The position numbers and the translations under genes were made by a program. Of a stretch of DNA of 61,315 bases, positions 10,286 to 18,516 are shown piece by piece (positions within the stretch are counted from its first letter, which is position 1; every line of letters starts with the position of its first letter). Source of the DNA: an uncultured Clostridia bacterium (GTDB lineage Bacteria; Bacillota; Clostridia; TANB77; CAG-508); the NCBI GenBank assembly GCA_944387445.1, contig CALXEX010000008.1, forward strand, positions 1 through 61,315, written 5' to 3'. A model generated the notes under the pieces. That model saw only the letters and a list, made by a program, of their open reading frames with translations. It did no database searches and had not been told where the DNA came from.

Positions 10286-12322
10286 TTAATCCCTTTTACT
10301 CATAATAATTCTAAAAACTTCAGCTACACTCCAAGCTTGTGCTACTGCACCTTTTTGTAATTGTGGTTTTACAGAGTCATACATTTCTGATATGCTTCCA
10401 ATACAACCATTTTCATTGATTTCTTTCTTAAATGTTTTGTTGGTTTTTTCTACAAATTTTTCTATCTTGTTTTCTAAAGTTTCTTTTTCTTCATTTTTTG
10501 CCTTATCTTTCATATTGACAAGTGCATTATAATATAGACCTAATAACCATACCCATGTAATTCCTTGATGATAACTTGTATCTCTTTTAAAACTATCTCC
10601 TTCATAAACTTCTACATAATTTTCTTCACCTTTTGCTAAGGTTTTTAGTCCATATGAATTTAATAATTTCTTTTCTACAACATTGATGATATTTTTTGCT
10701 ATTTCTGAATCTGCATCTATTACAGGATATGTTAAACTTAAAGCAAATAATTGATTTGGTCTTATTTTACTATCTCCTAATACATCATAAAGACATTTTG
10801 TTTTTGGATTATAAAATTTTTCTTCAAATGCTTTTTTACATTTTTTTGCTAAGTCTTTATATTTCTTAATTTGTAATAAATCACCCATTCTTAGTGTTAG
10901 ACTTGCCATAATCATATTGGCATTATACCACATGGCATTTATTTCAACTGCTTTTCCGTTTCTTGGTGTTACAGCTATATCACCTACTTTTGCATCCATC
11001 CAAGTATTTTGTGTATCATCTGTACCTGAAACGATTAAACCATCATTATCTAAATAAATATTATTGCCATCTACATTGTTGCCTTCTACATAATTTTTAA
11101 TAATGTCTTCTAATTTTTTATATATATTTTCTTTAATAAATTTATAATCTTTTGTATATTCTAAGTATTTTTGAACTTGCTCAAATAGCAATAAAGAAGC
11201 ATCTACACTATTATATAATGGTCTACTATCATATCCAGAATATCCATTAGGTACTAATCCATATTTCATATCTTTTACCATGGTAAGCAAAACTTCTCTT
11301 GCGATGTCAAATCTTCTTGTAACCAATAATAAACCTTCAAAGGCAATTAAAGAATCCCTTCCCCAATCTAAAAACCATGGATATCCTGCAATAATTGTAT
11401 GTAATCCAAATTTTGGTCTATATACAATAAAATTATCTATTGCTTTTATATATGTTTTTATTAATTCATCTCGATTGCATTCTTTTTTTGTTTTATTTTC
11501 TTCGTCTGAGATAAGTCCTGTTCTTCTTATTTCTGTATCAATTCGATAAATCTCTTTTTCTAAGATTTCTTTAACATCTTTTTCTTCGATATTTTCTTCT
11601 AAAGAACACACAAATGAAATCTCTTTTTCTTCATTTGCTTTTATTTCAACTTCATAAACACCAGGTACCACATGATTTTCCTCTGGATAAAATCCTCTCT
11701 TTTCTTCTTCAATATAAAACATATGCTCAAAATCATCATTTTCATGAGGAATATAGGTTCCTTCTGATAAATTCATATAGATTGGTGTTTGTGATTTATC
11801 GTCTATTACCACTTTTAGTTTTGTACCTTTTGCTTGTTGCCTTACATAAAAGTGATGTCCTGTATTCATTGTGTGGAAGTCTCTAAAGTTCATAATTGGT
11901 GCTAAGGTTAATTTAGCTTTATATCTTCCATTTTTAATTTTATAATATACACCAACTGTATTCTCACCATATTCCATACAAATACTTTTTTCAATTTCTA
12001 TTCCTTGTACTTTATATCTAAAAGTAGGGTAATAATCTTTTTCAAATTCTTCTTGATATTGATATCCATGAGAAATATATGATTCGCATATATTGGTATA
12101 CAAATCATATTTTTTTCCTCTCACCTCAATAGATTCATCTAATTTTGACAATATAACATGTCTATTTGCTGGCGGATTTAATGGTGCTACTAATAATCCA
12201 TGATATTTTCTCGTATTTGCTCCAATAATTGTGGAAGAAGCAAATCCTCCAATCCCATTTGTGATTAACCATTCTTTTGTAATTCCTGTTTCTAAATCTA
12301 AACTTTCCTTTGTAAATTTCAT
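10286..12322 (-). CDS. Glycogen debranching enzyme (amylo-alpha-1,6-glucosidase, GH133)
   Basis: This enzyme removes alpha-1,6 branch glucose from glycogen or limit dextrins in the cytoplasm. The 678-residue protein has the GDE_N domain (about 1-240, beginning GITKEWLITNGIGGFASST and NTRKYHGLLV) and the (alpha/alpha)6 GDE_C domain (about 280-678) with the PWFLDWGRDSLIA motif, DTQNTWMDA and the C-terminal HQGITWVWLLGLY. Acidic residues of the active site lie in WGRDS and the WMD block. The ATG is preceded by GGAGGATATT. This is the archaeal/bacterial single-function type. No other glycogen genes are adjacent. Confidence 0.92.
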   Translation of the reverse strand: MKFTKESLDLETGITKEWLITNGIGGFASSTIIGANTRKYHGLLVAPLNPPANRHVILSKLDESIEVRGKKYDLYTNICESYISHGYQYQEEFEKDYYPTFRYKVQGIEIEKSICMEYGENTVGVYYKIKNGRYKAKLTLAPIMNFRDFHTMNTGHHFYVRQQAKGTKLKVVIDDKSQTPIYMNLSEGTYIPHENDDFEHMFYIEEEKRGFYPEENHVVPGVYEVEIKANEEKEISFVCSLEENIEEKDVKEILEKEIYRIDTEIRRTGLISDEENKTKKECNRDELIKTYIKAIDNFIVYRPKFGLHTIIAGYPWFLDWGRDSLIAFEGLLLVTRRFDIAREVLLTMVKDMKYGLVPNGYSGYDSRPLYNSVDASLLLFEQVQKYLEYTKDYKFIKENIYKKLEDIIKNYVEGNNVDGNNIYLDNDGLIVSGTDDTQNTWMDAKVGDIAVTPRNGKAVEINAMWYNANMIMASLTLRMGDLLQIKKYKDLAKKCKKAFEEKFYNPKTKCLYDVLGDSKIRPNQLFALSLTYPVIDADSEIAKNIINVVEKKLLNSYGLKTLAKGEENYVEVYEGDSFKRDTSYHQGITWVWLLGLYYNALVNMKDKAKNEEKETLENKIEKFVEKTNKTFKKEINENGCIGSISEMYDSVKPQLQKGAVAQAWSVAEVFRIIMSKRD

Positions 12323-12340
12323 AATATCCTCCGTATTTTT

Positions 12341-13999
12341 TTATTTTTTTGTATAACCGCTTTCATTTAATGTTCTCATCATTTCTTTTCTTATCTCTTC
12401 CTTCGTTTTTGTTCTTCTACCTCTACCTCTTGCACTTTTTGGTTTTGGCATTCTCATACCTTCATTTACATCTTGACTATTTGCTTTGTTGGCCTTTCTT
12501 CTCATATTTTCTTTTTCTGTTTTGATTCTTGCCTTTTCGTCTGCTTCTTTTATAGAAGCAATTCTGTCACTATATTTATTACTAAATTTACTTTTTCCTC
12601 TTACATGTTTTTCACGTGGTTTTTTGCCATTTTTATTTTTTCTTGCCATTGCTTTTTTCTTTTTATTGATTCGTTTTTCTTCTTGCAATTTTGTATTTAG
12701 CATTAAATATTGTGGATCATTTTGTTTATCTTGATATTTTAAATCGTCACAGATCAGTTCTATAATAGAAGACGCTACTAAGTTTGGATCATGTCTAACA
12801 AATTCACCATCTACCATAGATAAATTTCTTTGTAAAAATTTGATACCTTTTATTTTATCTACATCTTGCTCTACAATATCTTGTCCTTCTAAATTATACT
12901 TTTTGATAAATTCTGGTATAACTTCTCCTGTATCATAAATACAATAATCGATAATACCTTGTCCACAATGTTCTAATATTGCATTGATATGGTCTGCTAC
13001 ACTATAATTGTCTGTTTGACCTGGTTCTGTCATAATATTACTAATATATACTTTTATGGCTGTACTTTCTTTGATGGCTTTATTAACACCATTTACCAAA
13101 AGATTTGGTATGACATTTGTATATAAACTTCCTGGTCCGATAATAATACAATCTGCTGATTTTATTGCTTCTACCACACCTGGTGCTGGTTTACAATTTG
13201 ATGGGCTAATCATAATCCTATTAATTTTTGTCAACTTTTCAGAAACTACTTCTGGTATTCTTGATCTTTCTTCTACAATATATCCATTTGCTAATTCTGC
13301 AGTAATTTTCATTTCATCTAATGTTACTGGTATAACTTTTCCAACCATATTAATAACTTCATTACTTTTGATAATAGAATCTTCAAAATTTCCATTAATT
13401 TCTTTCATAGCTAGAAAATATATATCTGAGAAATCTAGTCCTCTTAATTTTCCGCTTTGGAATTCATAATTGAATAATTTTTCTACTTGTTCATCTTTTT
13501 TAGCTAATGCAATAATACTGTCTTTTATATCATTTAATGGTAATGTTTGTAACTCTCTTCTAGAATTGCTAATAGCTTCTCCATAGTCTGATACTGTTAC
13601 AATTGCTGTTAAGTTGCTTGTATAATTTTTTAATCCTGAAAGAACTGTATTTAATCCTGTTCCTCCACCAATTACTACGATATTTGGTCCTTTGTCATAT
13701 ACTGTCTTATTAAAAATTAATGAATTAAGATTTACATTCTTTTTATTTTCCATTCTCTCATCTGTTGATTCAATTAATACTTCTAATGTTCTTTTATTAA
13801 TATATACCAATCCTACAACAATTGCGACAAAACCTACAACAAATATGGCAGTAACTTTTCCAACTTCTTGAAAAGATATTTCTTTCATAACTAATATCTC
13901 TGCTATCCCATAGCAACACAATATAATCCCTATTAAAATTAAGAATATCCATCTTTTCATTTTTGTACTTGATTTAAACCAATGCATAAAACCATTCAT
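12341..13999 (-). CDS. yvcK: YvcK-family (CofD-like) protein with membrane anchor and basic tail
   Basis: YvcK proteins bind UDP-sugars and are needed for normal cell shape and growth on gluconeogenic carbon. The central domain (about 105-410) has the signature VVIGGGTGLNTVLSGLK and the LPLNDIKDSIIALAK block. Unlike the short B. subtilis protein, this one has two N-terminal membrane segments (about 18-35 and 45-65) and a roughly 90-residue, very basic, probably disordered C-terminal tail. I chose the ATG at 13997-13999, which has GGGAG about 8 bases upstream and lies directly after the murB stop; the frame to 14023 overlaps murB. The pairing of murB with yvcK is common in Firmicutes. Confidence 0.9.
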   Translation of the reverse strand: MNGFMHWFKSSTKMKRWIFLILIGIILCCYGIAEILVMKEISFQEVGKVTAIFVVGFVAIVVGLVYINKRTLEVLIESTDERMENKKNVNLNSLIFNKTVYDKGPNIVVIGGGTGLNTVLSGLKNYTSNLTAIVTVSDYGEAISNSRRELQTLPLNDIKDSIIALAKKDEQVEKLFNYEFQSGKLRGLDFSDIYFLAMKEINGNFEDSIIKSNEVINMVGKVIPVTLDEMKITAELANGYIVEERSRIPEVVSEKLTKINRIMISPSNCKPAPGVVEAIKSADCIIIGPGSLYTNVIPNLLVNGVNKAIKESTAIKVYISNIMTEPGQTDNYSVADHINAILEHCGQGIIDYCIYDTGEVIPEFIKKYNLEGQDIVEQDVDKIKGIKFLQRNLSMVDGEFVRHDPNLVASSIIELICDDLKYQDKQNDPQYLMLNTKLQEEKRINKKKKAMARKNKNGKKPREKHVRGKSKFSNKYSDRIASIKEADEKARIKTEKENMRRKANKANSQDVNEGMRMPKPKSARGRGRRTKTKEEIRKEMMRTLNESGYTKK

Positions 14000-14000
14000 T

Positions 14001-14921
14001 TTAATTCTCTCCCATAATCTCAATCTCTAATTCTATCTTCTTATTAAATTTTTCTTCTACTTCGTGTTTTACATATTCAATTAATTCTAATATGTCTTTT
14101 GCAGTTGCATTTCCTTTGTTTATAATAAATCCAGCATGTTTACTAGAAACTTCTGCTCCTCCAATACCGTATCCTTTTAAACCTGCTTCATCAATTAATT
14201 TTGCTGTGATAAAATCTGTTCCTCTTTTAAATGTACTACCTGCACTTGGATATTCAATTGGTTGTTTTTCCTTTCTGTAATTTGCATATTCTTCCATTTT
14301 TTCTCTAATGTCTTTTTCTTCTCCCTTTTGAAATTCCATATGTACTTCTAATACAATATATGGCTTATCTTTTAACATACTTCTTCTATATTCAAAATGC
14401 ATATCCTCATTTTCAAATTGATGAATATTTCCATCATAATCCATACAGGTAACTGTCGTGATAATATCTTTAAATTCTTTACCATGTGCTCCTGCATTCA
14501 TTCTAACAGCTCCACCAATAGTTCCTGGTATGCCTGATAATTCTTCAAATCCAGTTATCGCATTTTTCAAAAGTAAATGTCCAAACACAGAGATTTTAAC
14601 CCCAGCTCCCACAGTTGCAAAAATCTTTTTATCCAAATTCATCATTTCGATTTTATTGAATCGAATATTTAAGACAATTCCTTTTATTCCTCCATCTAAC
14701 ACTAATACATTGCTACCATTTCCTAATATGGTAATTGGTATAGAATTTTGCTTTGCAAATTTTAATATATGTCTTAAATCTTGTATATCATCGATTTTTA
14801 TATAACATTCTGCAGGACCACCAACTTTAAAGGTTGTATGTTTTGACATTGGCTCATCAAACAATATGCTATCTTTTAAAATTCCTAATTGTAATATTTG
14901 TTTTTTTAATTCTTCTGTCAT
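14001..14921 (-). CDS. murB: UDP-N-acetylenolpyruvoylglucosamine reductase MurB
   Basis: MurB makes UDP-MurNAc, the second committed step of peptidoglycan precursor synthesis, using FAD and NADPH. From the ATG at 14919-14921 (AGAAGGAGG 5 bases upstream) it is 306 residues. The FAD_binding_4 domain shows TTFKVGGPAECYIK and ILGNGSNVLV, then GIPGTIGGAVRMNAGAHG. The C-terminal domain has the YPSAGSTFKRG motif with the catalytic Ser and the final catalytic Glu region. This corresponds to type II MurB. It is followed immediately by yvcK, and the pilin-like gene upstream ends just before its start, so the three are probably one transcript. Confidence 0.97.
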   Translation of the reverse strand: MTEELKKQILQLGILKDSILFDEPMSKHTTFKVGGPAECYIKIDDIQDLRHILKFAKQNSIPITILGNGSNVLVLDGGIKGIVLNIRFNKIEMMNLDKKIFATVGAGVKISVFGHLLLKNAITGFEELSGIPGTIGGAVRMNAGAHGKEFKDIITTVTCMDYDGNIHQFENEDMHFEYRRSMLKDKPYIVLEVHMEFQKGEEKDIREKMEEYANYRKEKQPIEYPSAGSTFKRGTDFITAKLIDEAGLKGYGIGGAEVSSKHAGFIINKGNATAKDILELIEYVKHEVEEKFNKKIELEIEIMGEN

Positions 14922-14934
14922 ACACTTCCTCCTT

Positions 14935-15438
14935 CTATTGTTCTCTTGCATAGACATATAAAGGTTTTCCTGTTTCTGTTAATTTTTTAGTATAATTGAT
15001 AACTTCTCCTGTTTCATAATTTACAATATATGCATCTTCTGAATTGGTAATACCCAAATTTTCTAATCCACCATTTTCATTTGATAAAAAATAATAATGA
15101 CTATCATCACTATCTTTTCTATTAATTTCTTCTTCTCCTGAAGCCTTATTGTGATTCATATATTCTATTGTTTCTTCTAAATTGATATTTGCTTTTATTA
15201 TTGTTTCTCCCGGATAATCTTCGTTTGTCAAATCTGCTTTTGTCTTTCTTTGCAGTACAGCATTTTGAACAATTCCCAATTCACTTACCATAGTATCTTC
15301 TTTAGATTCTTCTATTCCATTTACACCAATATGAATCGTTATACCTGCTAATATGAGTAACACAATCATTGTAATAACTAATGCCAACAAAGTAATTCCT
15401 TTTGCATTATTTATGACTTTTCTATTCGAATTTTTCAT
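14935..15438 (-). CDS. Type IV pilin-like (prepilin) protein
   Basis: A 167-residue protein with a class III prepilin leader: a short basic N-terminus ending in KG, then ITLLALVITMIVLLILAGI, a hydrophobic helix of pilin type (about 15-36). Cleavage would fall after Gly14. In place of the usual Phe1, relatives in this lineage often have Ile or Val. The remaining 130 residues are polar and should form the globular pilin head. No assembly ATPase, platform or peptidase gene lies nearby, so the partner machinery must be elsewhere. The ATG has AAGGAG upstream. The gene runs into murB with a short gap. Confidence 0.75.
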   Translation of the reverse strand: MKNSNRKVINNAKGITLLALVITMIVLLILAGITIHIGVNGIEESKEDTMVSELGIVQNAVLQRKTKADLTNEDYPGETIIKANINLEETIEYMNHNKASGEEEINRKDSDDSHYYFLSNENGGLENLGITNSEDAYIVNYETGEVINYTKKLTETGKPLYVYAREQ

Positions 15439-15530
15439 CGTTTTTCTCCTTTGTTAAATTCTTTATTACTATATCATTTTTTCAGCTCAATTACAAGTTT
15501 TATGCATAATTATTTTACTTACAAAATAAA

Positions 15531-15762
15531 GTTACGGTTCAGACCTTGTCCATTAAGGGGAACGGTATGGTGGATTTTTTAATGTTCGAATGCGACCGGA
15601 GTCGTTTTAGAAATTCTTATATTTAAGTCGTAAAGGGTCCTGTTTCCGGGTATCGTTACGATTTAAATATTAGAATTTCTTAAACGGGAATCGGAGGGTA
15701 GCCGAGAACTTTAAAAAATCCACCATACCGTTCCCCTTAATGGACAAGGTCTGAACTGTAAC
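15531..15762. repeat. Long palindromic repeat, family I, copy 1
   Basis: The outer arms 15531-15582 and 15711-15762 are complementary over 52 bases with one difference (G versus A). The pairing continues imperfectly inward through TTTAGAAATTCT and TATTTAA-TCGTAA blocks, so nearly the whole 232 bp forms one hairpin. The inner right side carries the reverse complement of a sequence found in the loop of the element at 37205-37366. It fills the divergent gap between the pilin-like gene and nfeD. Confidence 0.85.
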
Positions 15763-15867
15763 AAAATAAAAATAATTCTTAGGACTATTTTTGCCAAAAG
15801 TCTTTATTTTTTCCATATTTTATAGTATAATATATATAGTGTAAATTTGAAAAAGGAGGATTTATTT

Positions 15868-16302
15868 ATGTGGCAATTTTGGTTAATTGCTTCTGGAATA
15901 TTTTTTATTGCAGAAATTATAACAACTGGTTTTTTAGTATTTTGGCTAGGTATCGCAGGTTTAATTACCATGTGTGTTAGTTTCTTTACAGATAACTTAA
16001 TGATTCAAGCGAGTGTCTTTGTCATTTTATCTGCTGTTTTAATTTTAGCTACCAAACCATTTGTTAGAAAATTTGTTAATAAAAAAGAAGATACAGAAAA
16101 AACAAATGCCTTTTCTATTATTGGAAAAACAGCCATTGTTATTAAAGATATTGATTCCATTAATGGTGTTGGTCAAATAAAAGTTAATGGCGAAGTATGG
16201 TCTGCAGAAGGCATAAATGGTTCTAATATAGAAAAAGGTACAAAAGTAGAAGTAAAAGAAATTGATGGTGTTAGGGCAATTGTTACACCAATTGAAAAAT
16301 AA
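15868..16302 (+). CDS. NfeD-like membrane protein
   Basis: NfeD proteins are partners of SPFH/stomatin proteins in membrane microdomain organisation. This 144-residue short form has three hydrophobic helices (about 1-75, with FLVFWLGIAGLITMCVSFF) and a C-terminal OB-fold domain (about 85-144, VGQIKVNGEVWSAEG and GTKVEVKEIDGVRAIV) typical of the family. The ATG at 15868 follows AAAAAGGAGGA by 7 bases; the frame from 15847 lacks such a site. The SPFH gene follows after 70 bases, the usual operon pairing. A TATAAT box lies at 15826-15831. Confidence 0.9.
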   Translation: MWQFWLIASGIFFIAEIITTGFLVFWLGIAGLITMCVSFFTDNLMIQASVFVILSAVLILATKPFVRKFVNKKEDTEKTNAFSIIGKTAIVIKDIDSINGVGQIKVNGEVWSAEGINGSNIEKGTKVEVKEIDGVRAIVTPIEK

Positions 16303-16372
16303 TTTATTAATAATTTGTTTTTTATATTAATTTATAAATTAAAAATAAGGATGTTTAAAAGGAGGAAGTTTT

Positions 16373-17302
16373 ATGATTTTTTTAGGAATACTACTTGTTA
16401 TCATCTTAGTGATAGCATTTATGTCAATAAAAATCGTTAAACAATCTGAGGTATATATCATTGAAAGGTTAGGTAAATTCTACAAAGTAGCTGACGCTGG
16501 TCTTACAATCATTATTCCATTCTTTGATCATGTAAGAAGTGTTGTTAGCTTAAAACAACAAACAATGGATATTCCACCTCAAAGTGTTATTACAAAAGAT
16601 AATGTTACAATTACAATTGATACAGTTGTGTTTTATCAAATAACAGACCCTGCAAAAGCAGTTTATGAAATTCAAAGTTTAAAGAAAGGTATTGAATATC
16701 TTGCTATTACAACAATTCGTGATATCATCGGTAAAATGGACTTAGATGAAACCTTTAGTTCAAGAGATGGTATTAATACAAAATTAAGAGCTGTACTTGA
16801 TGAAGCAACTGACAGATGGGGATGTAAAATTGACCGTGTGGAAATTAAAGATATTGAACCACCAGCTGATGTTAGAGACGCCATGGAAAAAGAAATGAAT
16901 GCAGAAAGAAATAAAAGAGCGTTAATTCTAGAAGCAGAAGCACAAAGACAATCTGCTATTACAATTGCAGAAGGTAAAAAACAAGCAGCAATCTTAGAAG
17001 CTGAAGCTGATAAAGAATCACAAATCAGAAGAGCTGTCGGTGAAGCACAAGCCATTAAAGAAGTTGCTGATGCAAAAGCTCAAGAAATTCAAAGAGTTTA
17101 TGATGCAATCAAAAAATCTAACCCTGATGAAAAACTTGTTCAATTAAAATCATTAGAGGCTCTAGAAAAAGTTGCTGAAGGTGAAGCAAATAAAGTATTT
17201 ATTCCATTTGAAGCAACAAGTGCTTTAGGTAGTTTAGGTGCTATTAAAGAAGTTATGACTGAAGACAAAAAACCTAAAACAACTAAAAAAGCTGAAGAGT
17301 AA
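16373..17302 (+). CDS. SPFH domain/stomatin-like protein (slipin/QmcA type)
   Basis: A 309-residue membrane-associated scaffold protein. An N-terminal membrane helix (about 2-20) is followed by the SPFH domain (about 25-190, beginning VYIIERLGKFYKVADAGL and including DRWGCKIDRVEIKDIEPP) and an alanine/glutamate-rich coiled coil (about 170-260, EAEAQRQSAITIAEGKKQAA). These proteins oligomerise in functional membrane microdomains and act with NfeD partners. AAAAGGAGGAAG lies 6 bases before the ATG. The tail is lysine/proline-rich. A perfect terminator follows, closing a two-gene nfeD-SPFH operon. Confidence 0.95.
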   Translation: MIFLGILLVIILVIAFMSIKIVKQSEVYIIERLGKFYKVADAGLTIIIPFFDHVRSVVSLKQQTMDIPPQSVITKDNVTITIDTVVFYQITDPAKAVYEIQSLKKGIEYLAITTIRDIIGKMDLDETFSSRDGINTKLRAVLDEATDRWGCKIDRVEIKDIEPPADVRDAMEKEMNAERNKRALILEAEAQRQSAITIAEGKKQAAILEAEADKESQIRRAVGEAQAIKEVADAKAQEIQRVYDAIKKSNPDEKLVQLKSLEALEKVAEGEANKVFIPFEATSALGSLGAIKEVMTEDKKPKTTKKAEE

Positions 17303-17361
17303 TAAACCCATATATTTACGAAAATAATTTTATTAATACATATAGTAAATATACCGTAACT

Positions 17362-17391
17362 AAAAAATCCAGTTTCAAAACTGGATTTTTT
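17362..17391 (+). terminator. Terminator of the nfeD-SPFH operon
   Basis: AAAAAATCCAGTTT and AAACTGGATTTTTT form a perfect stem with a two-base centre; the T-run works on the plus strand, and the A-run makes it usable for the converging minus gene too. Confidence 0.85.
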
Positions 17392-17468
17392 ATTGTATCA
17401 AAAACATCATCTTTCATCTGGCTACATAATTTTTATATATCATTAATAAAATTTTTCTATAATATTTT

Positions 17469-17804
17469 TTAATTTGATGTCCATCTAAACATTCGGATAT
17501 CATTATATTTACTAACCACTTCTTTATATTTATCATATTCTTCTTCCCACAATTCATCTGGTACTTTATCAAAAGCCTTAAATATTTTTTCTGCTTCTGA
17601 TAAATAGATTACTTGCTCCTGTGGTGTCATTTTTTCATATTGTTTTGCAAACATATATAATTTATCTAACATTTGATTTGCTTCAATAAATCCCCAAAAG
17701 TCTTTTACTTTCATTCCAAACATCTTTATTTGGATAACTGCATATGCAATAAGAGCAAATATGATAAGTACTAGAACGTATATTACTATGAGTATTGCTG
17801 TCAT
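17469..17804 (-). CDS. Single-pass membrane protein, hypothetical
   Basis: About 111 residues, with one long N-terminal hydrophobic helix (about 2-27) and a soluble acidic C-terminal part (QYEKMTPQEQVIYLSEAEKIF, then DELWEEEYDKYKEVV) likely on the cytoplasmic side. I chose the ATG at 17802-17804 because AAAAGGTGG lies 8 bases upstream. A TATAAT box with TTTACA upstream is visible near 17841-17870. Such proteins are widespread but uncharacterised; I assign no function. Confidence 0.65.
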   Translation of the reverse strand: MTAILIVIYVLVLIIFALIAYAVIQIKMFGMKVKDFWGFIEANQMLDKLYMFAKQYEKMTPQEQVIYLSEAEKIFKAFDKVPDELWEEEYDKYKEVVSKYNDIRMFRWTSN

Positions 17805-17948
17805 AATTATTACCACCTTTTAATTTGCTTTCGTACTTAACCATTATATCATATATGTATTAATTTTGTAAATACCTTCTTATTGTTTCCCTCCTCCTCG
17901 TCTATTCATTGATATACCATTCGCATGAAAGCATTCCTTTCGTTTTTG

Positions 17949-17977
17949 TTGATATTAAAGCAAAAATATGCTATAAT
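17949..17977 (+). promoter_or_regulatory. Strong promoter of the 18064-18462 cassette
   Basis: TTGATA (17949-17954) and TATAAT (17972-17977) are 17 bases apart with a TGC extended -10. The roughly 80-base leader holds a 7-bp hairpin (GCCAGTG...CACTGGC, near 18026-18049) before the ribosome site. Confidence 0.7.
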
Positions 17978-18063
17978 AAATATAGTGACCACCAATGTGT
18001 GAGTCGCAAATAATTAAAGAAAGGGCCAGTGCAAGAGGTAACACTGGCAAAGGGGTTAAAAAA

Positions 18064-18462
18064 ATGAAAAGAAAATGTTTCTTCGGTATTCGGAAAGATC
18101 TGATTAACGAAACAAAATCGGCCTTGAGAAGAAAGGCCGAGAGAGAAAAAAAGGTCGAAGAGCCGGCGACGGCCGAACAGGCCGAGGAAATGGCAAAGGA
18201 TGCCGAAATCCTCGCTTTTCTGGAATTGTTCCAGAAACAGGATTCTCCTTTGGACCTGACGGTCTATGTAGGAGTCAGAAAAGGACTCCTGCATTTGGAG
18301 AGCATCCTGCCGTTACCGGCAGGCGTCCGTTATGACGTTGCCTCCTTAAATCTCATCTCGGCTGAAAAAAGAGCTGAGATAGAAGAAGAGCTGAAAGGTA
18401 ATAAAGATATTATCTGCTTCAGCTCTAAGGAAGAGGCAGTCAAAGCGATGACCACCATTTAA
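18064..18462 (+). CDS. Hypothetical protein, G+C-rich single-gene cassette
   Basis: Unrecognised 132-residue cytoplasmic protein. The N-terminus is very basic, an acidic helical stretch follows (about 30-60, PATAEQAEEMAKDAEILAF), and the rest looks alpha/beta (LTVYVGVRKGLLHLESILPL). I chose the ATG at 18064, which has AGGGG about 7 bases upstream. Base composition is close to half G+C, far above every neighbour, and codons such as GCC, CTG, CGG and CCG are frequent. It carries its own strong promoter and a perfect 16-bp terminator, sitting between two convergent native genes. This suggests a transferred or specially evolving gene. I know no family. Confidence 0.7.
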   Translation: MKRKCFFGIRKDLINETKSALRRKAEREKKVEEPATAEQAEEMAKDAEILAFLELFQKQDSPLDLTVYVGVRKGLLHLESILPLPAGVRYDVASLNLISAEKRAEIEEELKGNKDIICFSSKEEAVKAMTTI

Positions 18463-18468
18463 CCCTAC

Positions 18469-18511
18469 AACCGGGAGGGCTGTCTCTTACTTGATGACAG
18501 CCCTCCCGGTT
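18469..18511 (+). terminator. 16-bp perfect G+C-rich terminator hairpin
   Basis: AACCGGGAGGGCTGTC (18469-18484) pairs perfectly with 18496-18511 across an 11-base loop, seven bases after the stop codon; a modest T-rich tail follows. It also separates the cassette from the converging pyrG. Confidence 0.8.
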
Positions 18512-18516
18512 ATTGT

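Noticed and set aside
12473..12734. Long plus-strand ORFs opposite yvcK and other minus-strand genes.
   Set aside because: They have no ribosome sites, encode Phe/Leu/Ser-rich sequence typical of antisense frames of Lys/Glu-rich proteins, and lie fully within well-supported genes.
15531..15762. The long palindromes as ordinary rho-independent terminators.
   Set aside because: Arms of 47-60 bp and total lengths of 162-291 bp far exceed terminators; one lies between divergent genes, and the loci share family-specific cores.
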